This document shows positions 1 through 7,836 of a stretch of DNA of 39,954 nt, piece after piece. Below the pieces are notes generated by a model. It searched no databases and was not told where the DNA came from. It saw only the letters and a list, made by a program, of their open reading frames with translations. The stretch lies in NCBI GenBank assembly GCA_900315925.1, contig ONAV01000012.1, positions 1 through 39,954 of the forward strand. The letters run 5' to 3'. How positions within the stretch are numbered: the first letter of the stretch is position 1; each line of letters starts with the position of its first letter. The translations under genes were made by a program, and so were the position numbers. The stretch comes from an uncultured Selenomonadales bacterium. GTDB taxonomy: Bacteria > Bacillota > Negativicutes > Acidaminococcales > Acidaminococcaceae.

Positions 1-102
1 CTCATCCGCAACCTGGAGCTGTCTTACAATAAGGCCCGCCAGGCTGGCATCACGAACGAAATCAACGAAATCGTCGGCGGTGCGGAAGCGCTGAACAGTT
101 AA
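1..102 (+). CDS. atpG: ATP synthase F1 gamma subunit, C-terminal end (partial)
   Basis: Only the last 33 codons are present, ending in TAA at 100-102; the gene begins outside the window. The visible tail ([21 protein letters not shown]) is the conserved end of the gamma subunit, the C-terminal helix of the rotor shaft that turns inside the alpha3-beta3 head of F1. It is followed after 15 bases by atpD, the usual atpA-G-D-C order. Nothing in the visible part is abnormal. The identification rests on the tail motif plus the neighbouring atpD. Confidence 0.93.
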   Translation, partial: LIRNLELSYNKARQAGITNEINEIVGGAEALNS

Positions 103-1440
<1,338 letters not shown>

Positions 1441-1444
1441 TTCT

Positions 1445-1777
1445 ATGTCCAGTTTAATGCGTTTTGAGGTCCTGGCTCCGGACAAGTATGTGCTGAAGTC
1501 GGATGCTATTTCCTATGTGGAAGCGGTTACCCTGTGGGGAGGTGTCGGCATTTTGCCGCGCCATGCCCCGCTGATTGCCGCTCTTAAGGAAGCTCCGCTG
1601 AAGTACCGTGATGCCGAGGGCATTGCTCATTTCCTGTGCATACAGGGTGGCTTTATGGAGGTTAAGGACAACAAGGTTGTGGTTATGACGGAGGCAGCCG
1701 AGACTGCCGATGAAATTGACGTTGACCGCGCCGAAGCTTCGGCGTTGACCGTAAGGCTGGCGGCGGAATCTCGCTGA
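1445..1777 (+). CDS. atpC: ATP synthase F1 epsilon subunit, C-terminally short
   Basis: Epsilon subunit of the F1 stalk, which couples gamma to the c-ring and can inhibit ATP hydrolysis. ATG 1445 is four bases after the atpD stop. The N-terminal beta-sandwich is recognisable: GILPRHAPLIAALKEAPLKYR (about 35-55), then IQGGFMEVKDNKVVVMTEAAE. It is 110 residues against a usual 130-140. After EIDVDRAEAS only about a dozen residues follow, so the helix-turn-helix domain that forms the regulatory arm is essentially missing. Translating past the stop in other frames does not restore a typical epsilon tail. Naturally short epsilon subunits do exist in some bacteria, so this may be a real variant. The terminator at 1827-1868 closes the operon. 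Confidence 0.88.
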   Translation: MSSLMRFEVLAPDKYVLKSDAISYVEAVTLWGGVGILPRHAPLIAALKEAPLKYRDAEGIAHFLCIQGGFMEVKDNKVVVMTEAAETADEIDVDRAEASALTVRLAAESR

Positions 1778-1789
1778 CCAGATCTCCGG

Positions 1790-1810
1790 GCAGACCACAG
1801 GTTGGTCTGC
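1790..1810 (+). repeat. Small perfect hairpin behind atpC
   Basis: GCAGACC (1790-1796) and GGTCTGC (1804-1810) form a perfect 7-bp stem with a 7-base loop. No T-run follows. It sits just before the main terminator and could protect the 3' end of the atp message. Confidence 0.5.
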
Positions 1811-1826
1811 GTCAGTAAGGTTTACG

Positions 1827-1868
1827 GAGGGATTCGTCCGGAATTACATTCGGACGAACCTCTTTTTT
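1827..1868 (+). terminator. Rho-independent terminator of the atp operon
   Basis: The arms TTCGTCCG (1833-1840) and CGGACGAA (1851-1858) pair perfectly. GAGG/CCTC extends the stem past a two-base bulge, and six T follow directly (1863-1868). Confidence 0.9.
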
Positions 1869-1977
1869 ATCAAACTATTTGTAATATTGTTTGCTGAATT
1901 TTCCTTGATCAGTATTTCCTTAAGAGTGTTTTCATGACTGCAGGCGGAAGGTCTGGAAACTTACTGGAGGTGTAAGT

Positions 1978-2928
1978 GTGGCAGTGCATCCGGGGGCTGT
2001 GATAGCCGTTGCGGGACTTGCCGTTGCGGGTTTTAGGTTGTATACGGCTTTGAGTAATTCCGCACAGATTGTCAGAAGCAGTTTGGAACGTTACAATGAC
2101 GAGAAAATCCGTTACTATACCGTTAATAAGCAGGTTCTCGAGAACCCGCCCGGACTCATTAGTTATAAGGGCATGGAAAGTGTGCATGCCGGACGTCCGC
2201 AGATGGATGATATCCGCAATATGACAGCCGCTTTAAAGGCGCTTCATGAACAGCAGTGGGATGTGATTGGCACAGGTATGCTGACGAGTCTTGCCATTTA
2301 TGGAAAAACGATGACGCAGAAAGTGGAAAAAGACCAGGTACTGCACATCGAAGGGTTCCCGGATACCGAAGAAGGCGACAGCGTGCTTGACACGATGGGA
2401 ACCGTTCCGGCCCCCCACCATAGCGACAATGGCATGATAGAAGAAGGTGCGGTTCTGAATGGAATATTGGGCGTGCCTGTTGTTGTGGATACGGATGCCT
2501 TATATGCCGAACTTTGCGATAAACCGATAACCGAACTCACCAAGGAGGAAGCTTTCGCTCTGAAGGATCAGATTGACTGGCGCAGCCTGAAACTTGCCGA
2601 CGCGGTAGGCCGGATAAACCGTCTGGGCGATACCGTGGAGAGCATCAGGAGTGATGTGGAACGCCTGCGGGACGTATGGAGGAGCAAGATAGAGGGCATC
2701 GGTCTGTTGGTGCAGAGAACCCCGGATTACAATGAATTCATTCTTGCGGATAAGCAGGATTATCAATTTGCGGTTATGCTTCAGAGGACCACGCGCCTGC
2801 TGACGCGCCTGGACCTGGTTCTTAAGCGCGGCAATATGTGCGTTTTGAACTCCATGGCTATCAACGACTGCAAACGCCAGGCAGCGGAACTGGTGCCGCT
2901 TCCCGATCCCAATGCGCCCGAAAGGTAA
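1978..2928 (+). CDS. Unrecognised protein with N-terminal membrane segment
   Basis: 316 residues, starting at GTG 1978 with a good ribosome site (TGGAGG, 1965-1970, spacing 7). I do not recognise the family. Residues about 5-25 are hydrophobic and rich in Ala, Val and Gly (AVIAVAGLAVAGFRLY), suggesting a membrane anchor. The rest looks soluble and mixed helical. The C-terminal half has long charged helices with heptad character (about 195-285), and the last residues are proline-rich. The gene lies alone between the atp terminator and a further terminator-like hairpin at 2955-2979, so it is probably transcribed separately from murA. No catalytic motif was seen. The reading frame is convincing because of its length, ribosome site and codon use like its neighbours; the function is unknown. 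Confidence 0.75.
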   Translation: MAVHPGAVIAVAGLAVAGFRLYTALSNSAQIVRSSLERYNDEKIRYYTVNKQVLENPPGLISYKGMESVHAGRPQMDDIRNMTAALKALHEQQWDVIGTGMLTSLAIYGKTMTQKVEKDQVLHIEGFPDTEEGDSVLDTMGTVPAPHHSDNGMIEEGAVLNGILGVPVVVDTDALYAELCDKPITELTKEEAFALKDQIDWRSLKLADAVGRINRLGDTVESIRSDVERLRDVWRSKIEGIGLLVQRTPDYNEFILADKQDYQFAVMLQRTTRLLTRLDLVLKRGNMCVLNSMAINDCKRQAAELVPLPDPNAPER

Positions 2929-2954
2929 CTGGGGAGAGGCTTTAAGAGAAGATT

Positions 2955-2979
2955 CAGCGGCCAGGCCGCACTGTTTTTT
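2955..2979 (+). terminator. Compact GC hairpin with T-run, directly before the next ribosome site
   Basis: GCGGC (2957-2961) pairs with GCCGC (2965-2969) over a three-base loop, with weaker outer pairing, followed by six T (2974-2979). The AGGAGG ribosome site of the next ORF starts immediately after. It may end transcription of the 1978 gene or act as an attenuator for the ORFs downstream. Confidence 0.65.
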
Positions 2980-2995
2980 AGGAGGCTAAGGAGAA

Positions 2996-3211
2996 ATGGC
3001 AAAAGATGCTTTAAGCAGTTTAGCCGGCAACCGTATGGGGCAGCTCAAGAGTGAGATTGCGGACCTTAAGGCCCAGCTCAGGAAAGAGTTTGAACCGGAT
3101 AAGATCGCTGAGTTTAAGCATCATGGACGAGCAGTTATTAATACGTTTGGCACAGATTGCGATACGCTGCGTAGTGGCGTATTATGTTTACAAGGATGCT
3201 ATAAAACATGA
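2996..3211 (+). CDS. Small ORF with helical N-terminus, overlapping the next ORF (possible frameshifted 5' part)
   Basis: ATG 2996 has a strong ribosome site (AGGAGG, 2980-2985; a second one, AAGGAGA, lies closer). The first 41 residues (MAKDALSSLAGNRMGQLKSE..., ending DKIAEFK) look like a real, charged helical segment. After base 3122 the frame runs through the coding sequence of the 3123 gene in another phase and gives non-protein-like residues (cysteine-rich, no pattern) until the stop at 3211. Two readings are possible: a short ORF translationally coupled to the 3123 gene, or the 5' end of that gene separated from it by a one-base error. A +1 shift near 3117-3122 would fuse the two into a protein of about 205 residues. 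Family not recognised. Confidence 0.45.
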   Translation: MAKDALSSLAGNRMGQLKSEIADLKAQLRKEFEPDKIAEFKHHGRAVINTFGTDCDTLRSGVLCLQGCYKT

Positions 3212-3614
3212 GGTTCCCAACAAGAACTTCTGGGTAGCGGCAACCTTTATTTTCTGGCCCGTCGTTGTGGTCTACCTGTTCTACCGGCAACGCGCGGCCC
3301 GCACTGTGGATCTTTCCTTTGAGCAAAAAGCGCAGTTGGAGATTGATCACAAGCGCGAGGAAGAAAAGCGGCGCATCGCGGCTGAACGCGCCGAGATGGA
3401 GATAGAGCGCAAACACGAGCTCGAAAAGAACCAGATCAGCGAGGAAGAACTGGAAAAGCTTCGCCAGGAACGCAAGGCTGCCAAGGCGAAGCGCATGAAG
3501 GAGCTGGAGGAAGAGCGTGCGGAACAGGAAAGACAGCATGCCGAACTGTTAAAGCTGAAAGAAAAGAAGCTGCAGGAAACCGTGGCAAAGAATCTCAGCA
3601 ACCTGGACAAGTAG
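3123..3614 (+). CDS. Unrecognised membrane-anchored coiled-coil protein
   Basis: About 163 residues from ATG 3123. This frame is the protein-like one: an N-terminal amphipathic/hydrophobic part (MDEQLLIRLAQIAIRCVVAYYVYK), a clear membrane segment around residues 36-54 (FWVAATFIFWPVVVVYLFY), then about 100 residues of almost continuous charged helix rich in Glu, Lys, Arg and Ala, a predicted coiled coil. There is no ribosome site in front of ATG 3123, which fits either coupling to, or fusion with, the ORF starting at 2996. A terminator follows at 3636-3668. I recognise no family. It resembles small membrane-tethered coiled-coil proteins in general, but no function can be assigned. Confidence 0.65.
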   Translation: MDEQLLIRLAQIAIRCVVAYYVYKDAIKHEVPNKNFWVAATFIFWPVVVVYLFYRQRAARTVDLSFEQKAQLEIDHKREEEKRRIAAERAEMEIERKHELEKNQISEEELEKLRQERKAAKAKRMKELEEERAEQERQHAELLKLKEKKLQETVAKNLSNLDK

Positions 3615-3635
3615 TAGGATATATTTCATTACGGG

Positions 3636-3668
3636 CGCTGCGCTTACAGGCGTGGCGTTTTCTTTTTT
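3636..3668 (+). terminator. Rho-independent terminator after the coiled-coil gene
   Basis: CGCTGCGC (3636-3643) and GCGTGGCG (3650-3657) form an 8-bp stem including two G-U pairs, with a six-base loop, followed by a T-rich run (3658-3668). Confidence 0.75.
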
Positions 3669-3697
3669 GCACGCAGGGTGCAGTGGAATTTTTTTTC

Positions 3698-3726
3698 GTT
3701 TCCTCTTGCTAAATGACGCTTATAAT
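3698..3726 (+). promoter_or_regulatory. Possible promoter for murA
   Basis: A perfect TATAAT lies at 3721-3726, about 118 bases before the murA start. The -35 region at 17 bases spacing (GTTTCC) matches the consensus poorly, so only the -10 is convincing. A terminator precedes it, so murA needs a promoter in this 229-base gap. Confidence 0.45.
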
Positions 3727-3843
3727 GATAGAGTTAATTGTAAGAAAAACACGGATTCCTTCGTCTTACAAACTTATGGAATCGGTGTTTACTAAATATA
3801 ACATCAAACGAATTTTATAAAATCAACGGTAGGGGGTAAGCTT

Positions 3844-5112
3844 GTGGATAAGTTGATCGTCAGAGGCGGCAACCGCCTGGTTGGCACAGTAAAGACGAGC
3901 GGGGCGAAAAATGCGGTGCTGCCTATTATTGCAGCATCTATTTTGGGTGAGACGCCCAGTCACCTGGACGAGATTCCGAAATTGGAAGATGTACGCACGA
4001 TTTGCGGCGTTTTAAAATATCTGGGAGTTAAGATTGATGACAGTAAGGAACATGAGCTGGTCCTGGATACGTCCCGGATCACCGCTTATGAAGCCCCCTA
4101 TGAACTGGTCCGTACCATGCGGGCTTCTTTCGTGGTGTTAGGGCCGCTGCTGGCCCGTATGGGTCATGCCCGTATTTCCCAACCGGGTGGCTGTGCAATC
4201 GGAAGCCGTCCCATCGATCTGCATTTAAAAGGCTTTGAAGCCTTAGGCGCAAAGATTTCCCAGGATCATGGCTTTGTGGAAGCCTATGCCCCCAATGGGC
4301 TGAAAGGCGCGGACATCTATCTGGATTTTCCCAGCGTGGGTGCGACGGAAAATATCATGATGGCAGCCTGTCTGGCGGAAGGAACCACCACGCTGGAGAA
4401 TCCGGCGGAGGAACCGGAAATCGTAGATCTGGCCAATTACCTGAATCAGATGGGAGCCCGTATCCGGGGCGCTGGCACGGATGTGATCCGCATCGAAGGT
4501 GTAAAACACATGCATGGCGCGGAGCATACGGCGATTCCCGACCGTATTGAGGCCGGTACCTATATGATTGCAGCTGCCATGACCCATGGCGATGTCATTA
4601 TCGAGAATGTGCTGGCGGAACATCAGAAACCGTTGCTGGCCAAACTGCGTGAAGCCGGTGTGCTGATCGAAGAGGACATTGACCGGATCCATGTGGCCTG
4701 TCCGGGAGAATTGAAAGGCGTAAATGTGAAGACACTGCCATATCCCGGTTTCCCCACGGATATGCAGGCACAGATCATGGCTATGATGACCATCTGCCAG
4801 GGCCGCAGTACCGTTATGGAGACAGTGTTTGAAAACCGTTTTATGCATGTGGTCGAGTTGAACCGCATGGGTGCAAGTATTGCGACTACAGGAGCCCGGG
4901 GTGCTATCATTGAAGGGCCTGCCAAGCTGACAGGCTGCGAGGTGAGTGCTACGGATCTGCGGGCCGGTGCGGCTATGATCCTGGCCGGACTGGTTGCGGA
5001 AGGAACGACCACTGTAGGAAACCTGCACCATATCGATCGCGGGTATGAAGACATTGTCGGAAAGTTGAAAGCGTTGGGTGCCGATATCCAGCGCATCAGC
5101 GTAAAGGACTGA
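3844..5112 (+). CDS. murA: UDP-N-acetylglucosamine 1-carboxyvinyltransferase
   Basis: First committed step of peptidoglycan synthesis in the cytoplasm: transfer of enolpyruvate from PEP to UDP-GlcNAc. 422 residues, the usual length. Seen: Lys22-Asn23 in SGAKNAVLP, the catalytic loop [15 protein letters not shown] with Cys117 (the residue attacked by fosfomycin), and the late motif [12 protein letters not shown]. Start is GTG 3844 with AGGGGGT at 3831-3837 (spacing 7), giving the family's [12 protein letters not shown] opening. The gene has its own presumed promoter and is followed 54 bases later by the mreB-like gene. Firmicutes often carry two MurA paralogues; I cannot tell which one this is. 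Confidence 0.96.
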   Translation: MDKLIVRGGNRLVGTVKTSGAKNAVLPIIAASILGETPSHLDEIPKLEDVRTICGVLKYLGVKIDDSKEHELVLDTSRITAYEAPYELVRTMRASFVVLGPLLARMGHARISQPGGCAIGSRPIDLHLKGFEALGAKISQDHGFVEAYAPNGLKGADIYLDFPSVGATENIMMAACLAEGTTTLENPAEEPEIVDLANYLNQMGARIRGAGTDVIRIEGVKHMHGAEHTAIPDRIEAGTYMIAAAMTHGDVIIENVLAEHQKPLLAKLREAGVLIEEDIDRIHVACPGELKGVNVKTLPYPGFPTDMQAQIMAMMTICQGRSTVMETVFENRFMHVVELNRMGASIATTGARGAIIEGPAKLTGCEVSATDLRAGAAMILAGLVAEGTTTVGNLHHIDRGYEDIVGKLKALGADIQRISVKD

Positions 5113-5166
5113 GCGCGTTAGGGTAAAATAGTCTGCATTACATCATAACCGCAGGGAATATGCAGA

Positions 5167-6183
5167 ATGATACTGATTTGTATTAGGGTTTGCTTAGGGA
5201 CAGCCAATATTTTGGTTTATGTAAAAGGCAAAGGGATCGTGCTGAACGAGCCTTCCGTTGTCGCAGTGGAAAAAGCAAGCAATCGGATACTGGCAGTAGG
5301 AACGGAAGCCCGGGATATGCTGGGGCGTACGCCGCAGGGAATCATAGCGGTGCGTCCGTTAAAAGAAGGTGTAATTGCCAACTATACAATAACCCAGAAG
5401 ATGCTGGAGTATATCATAAATAAGGTGGCAGGGAAAAGTTTCTTTTTTAAACCACGGGTGATGACCTGTATTCCGGTGCATATTACCTCTGTGGAAAAGA
5501 GAGCCGTACTGGAAGCGACCATTCAGGCCGGCGTATCCAAGACCTATCTGATTGAAGAACCCCTGGCCGCTGCGTTGGGTGCCGGGCTGGATATTATGGT
5601 GCCTTCCGGAAAAATGGTGGTAGACATTGGCGGCGGCACTACGGATATCGGCATTTTAAGCCTGGGAGGCGTGGTTGACAGTGATTCCGTCCGTATTGGC
5701 GGCGATAAGTTTGATGAAAGCATAGTTCGTTATGTGAAGAAAGAATATAATATTCTGATTGGCGATACCACAGGGGAAGAAATCAAAAAAACAATCGGAA
5801 ATGTATATCCGGGCGCGGAAATTAAAACGATGGAAGTCCGCGGGAGAGATGGGATTAACGGCTTACCGGCTACTGTGACGGTTACTTCCGAGGATGTCCG
5901 GAAGGCCTTGGAAGAACCGCTGGAAACACTGCTTAGCAAGATTCGCTCCCTGTTGGAAAAATGTCCGCCGGAATTATCTGCCGATATTGTGGATAACGGG
6001 ATTTATCTTACCGGTGGCGGAGCCTTGCTGGGCGGGTTTGCCAAAGTACTGGAAGAGGAAACGGGGATCCGTGTATTTGTGGCAGACAATCCGCTGGACT
6101 GTGTGGCTTTCGGTACCGGAAAGGCGTTGGACAATCTGGACAAGTTGCGCCCCGGTACAGTATACAGCAACGCCATGTTTTAA
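5167..6183 (+). CDS. MreB/Mbl-family actin-like cell-shape protein with aberrant N-terminus
   Basis: Bacterial actin homologue that guides lateral wall synthesis at the inner face of the membrane. 338 residues. Seen: GKGIVLNEPSVVA (22-34), the phosphate-2 loop VVDIGGGTTDIG (151-162), and the adenosine-binding GIYLTGGGALLGG near the end. The tail ending NAMF is not diagnostic. The N-terminus is odd: MreB proteins begin with D-[IL]-G-I-D-L-G-T-A-N, but here it reads CIRVCLGTAN, so the conserved phosphate-1 Asp before LGTAN is Cys9. ATG 5160 has the better placed ribosome site (CAGGGA) but runs into a stop after eight codons; a small frameshift or insertion between 5170 and 5200 could explain both observations. 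I cannot choose between MreB and Mbl, so no symbol is given. Confidence 0.9.
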   Translation: MILICIRVCLGTANILVYVKGKGIVLNEPSVVAVEKASNRILAVGTEARDMLGRTPQGIIAVRPLKEGVIANYTITQKMLEYIINKVAGKSFFFKPRVMTCIPVHITSVEKRAVLEATIQAGVSKTYLIEEPLAAALGAGLDIMVPSGKMVVDIGGGTTDIGILSLGGVVDSDSVRIGGDKFDESIVRYVKKEYNILIGDTTGEEIKKTIGNVYPGAEIKTMEVRGRDGINGLPATVTVTSEDVRKALEEPLETLLSKIRSLLEKCPPELSADIVDNGIYLTGGGALLGGFAKVLEEETGIRVFVADNPLDCVAFGTGKALDNLDKLRPGTVYSNAMF

Positions 6184-6197
6184 ATTGAAAAGTTTTG

Positions 6198-6241
6198 GGA
6201 CGGCTATGGAAGCTTCGTATTGTTCAGCCTCCATGCCGTCC
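6198..6241 (+). terminator. Long bulged hairpin after the mreB-like gene
   Basis: GGACGGC (6198-6204) pairs with GCCGTCC (6235-6241), and the stem continues with single-base bulges to 6212/6229. Loop about 16 bases. The following T-run is weak (GCTGATTTT), so it may be a terminator, an attenuator or an mRNA stabiliser for the next gene 26 bases on. Confidence 0.5.
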
Positions 6242-6266
6242 TGCTGATTTTACAGGGATACAGGTT

Positions 6267-7676
6267 ATGAAAACTATTTTGAACAGGATTTTTACGGGAA
6301 CCTCCAGGATTATTCCGTTAGTAACGGCTCTTTTGCTGTGCCTGCAGGCAACTGTACAGGCGCAGATTACAGGTATGCGGGTAGGAAGCGGCGCCACACG
6401 GATTCGCATCGTGCTGGACATGGACGAGCCGGCAAAATATAAAGACAACAGTACGAAGAACGGGGTTGTTCTTGACATTGATACGGCTGCCAATAAAATG
6501 CAGCGTAAGATCGATGACGCTTCCATCGCGGATATTTCTTTGATTAAGAAAGGGAAAAAGAAATCGCAACTGGTGGTCGGTCTGAAGAAACCTGCGCAGC
6601 ATAAGGTCACTGTATTGAAGAGACCCAACCGTCTTGTCATCGATGTGTATCGTATCCAGATCGTCAAAGTTACAAAAGATCTGGGAAATGGGCTGGCCTA
6701 TACATTCTGGCAGGATGATATGTCCGGGCTGCCGGTACGCATATATGCCCTGACGCTGGCTCCCGACAGCCGATACGAACTGCGGCCGTTTTCCGGCGCC
6801 GGTGCTGTCAACGGTCGTGGCAGACTGGTGAAAGCGGTAGCCACTAATGGCGCCAGGGCCGCTGTGAATGCCTGCTATTTTGATACAGACGGCTGGGTCA
6901 TCGGCAACTGTAAATGGGATGGCAGCTTTTTTGGCGTGGATGATACGCCCCGCAGCGCATTTATAGTAGATAAAGAGGGGAAGGCATCGATACAGAAGGA
7001 CCTGTCGTATCTGGGAACGGTTTCTCTGCCGGATGGCCGGACCCTTACGATAAAAGGTCTGAACAGGCAGCGGATTACAGATGATCTGGTACTGTTTAAC
7101 CGGAATTATGCCGGCAGCACCCGCACCAACGAGCATGGGCGGGAAGTACGGGTCAGCAAGGGACGCGCCACGGAAGTGTCTGCCAAAGGGAATATGCGGC
7201 TGGATCACGATTCTCTGGTGCTGTCCGGTCACGGTGCAAATGCGGATGCGCTGGCACATATAAGGCGCGGTGACCGGGTTGCCATAGCCCAGACGCTGGG
7301 AAGCCGTCTGGCGGACGAGGCCCGGCTGGTTGTCGGAGGCGGTCCCCTGCTTGTGGAAAAGGGAGTAGTCAATGTCCGGTCCCGGGAAGAATCCATGGCT
7401 TCGGATATTGCCTACGGGCGCGCGCCCAGGACAGGAGTCGGCGTCAAGGCTGACGGAACGGTATTGCTGATGGTAGTGGACGGCCGGAGCCAGTATTCCG
7501 CCGGGATGTCCCTGAAAGAATTTGCCACGTATCTGAAACGGTTCGGCGCTGTATCTGCTGTGAATCTGGACGGCGGCGGTTCTTCTGAAATGGTGTTGGA
7601 CGGAAAGATCATGAATCGTCCTTCCGACGGTTCGGAGCGGCCGGTCAGTATTGGGCTTGGCATTTTCAGAAAATAG
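6267..7676 (+). CDS. Exported AMIN-domain phosphodiester glycosidase family protein
   Basis: 469 residues from ATG 6267, chosen because it gives a signal peptide (MKTILNRIF..., hydrophobic IPLVTALLLCL, cleavage near VQA-Q) and has AGGGA 8-10 bases ahead. Two domains: an AMIN-type domain (about 35-135, ITGMRVGSGATRIRIVLDMD...), known to bind peptidoglycan or direct proteins to the wall; and a C-terminal NAGPA/DUF2233 domain (about 150-469) with AVNACYFD, GVGVKADGTVLLMVVDGR and the hallmark VNLDGGGSSEMVLDG. The family cleaves phosphodiester-linked N-acetylglucosamine in animals, and in bacteria it is linked to wall or exopolysaccharide processing. A periplasmic role in glycan or teichoic-type substrate trimming is inference; the substrate is unknown. 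Confidence 0.85.
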   Translation: MKTILNRIFTGTSRIIPLVTALLLCLQATVQAQITGMRVGSGATRIRIVLDMDEPAKYKDNSTKNGVVLDIDTAANKMQRKIDDASIADISLIKKGKKKSQLVVGLKKPAQHKVTVLKRPNRLVIDVYRIQIVKVTKDLGNGLAYTFWQDDMSGLPVRIYALTLAPDSRYELRPFSGAGAVNGRGRLVKAVATNGARAAVNACYFDTDGWVIGNCKWDGSFFGVDDTPRSAFIVDKEGKASIQKDLSYLGTVSLPDGRTLTIKGLNRQRITDDLVLFNRNYAGSTRTNEHGREVRVSKGRATEVSAKGNMRLDHDSLVLSGHGANADALAHIRRGDRVAIAQTLGSRLADEARLVVGGGPLLVEKGVVNVRSREESMASDIAYGRAPRTGVGVKADGTVLLMVVDGRSQYSAGMSLKEFATYLKRFGAVSAVNLDGGGSSEMVLDGKIMNRPSDGSERPVSIGLGIFRK

Positions 7677-7759
7677 CAGGCAAAAGGCCGGAAGATGATA
7701 GAATAGCGGTAAACTGTGTCCGGTAAAAATCAGCAACCATGATTCGACCGTAAATCACT

Positions 7760-7788
7760 TTGCCAAATTGTGATATTCGTTGTATAAT
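7760..7788 (+). promoter_or_regulatory. Strong sigma-70-type promoter for the S55-mla region
   Basis: TTGCCA (7760-7765), exactly 17 bases, then a perfect TATAAT (7783-7788), 48 bases before the ATG at 7837. The -35 is preceded by T and followed by A (TTTGCCAA), an arrangement repeated in the promoter at 19507. Confidence 0.85.
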
Positions 7789-7836
7789 TAAATACTATAA
7801 TAGGTGAATTATACATTAATTGTAAGGGACAAAACT

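Noticed and set aside
1778-1826. A frameshifted continuation of atpC
   Set aside because: The frames after the stop give no residues resembling the epsilon C-terminal helices, so a simple frameshift does not explain the short protein.
6318-7736. Long open frame on the minus strand opposite the glycosidase-family gene (472 codons)
   Set aside because: It is antisense to a well-supported gene, its translation is rich in His, Gln, Arg and Pro without domain pattern, and it has no ribosome site. Similar antisense frames opposite murA (4243-5031), mlaE (9721-10851), lpxD (25824-26906) and kdsD (38156-39394) were dismissed for the same reason.
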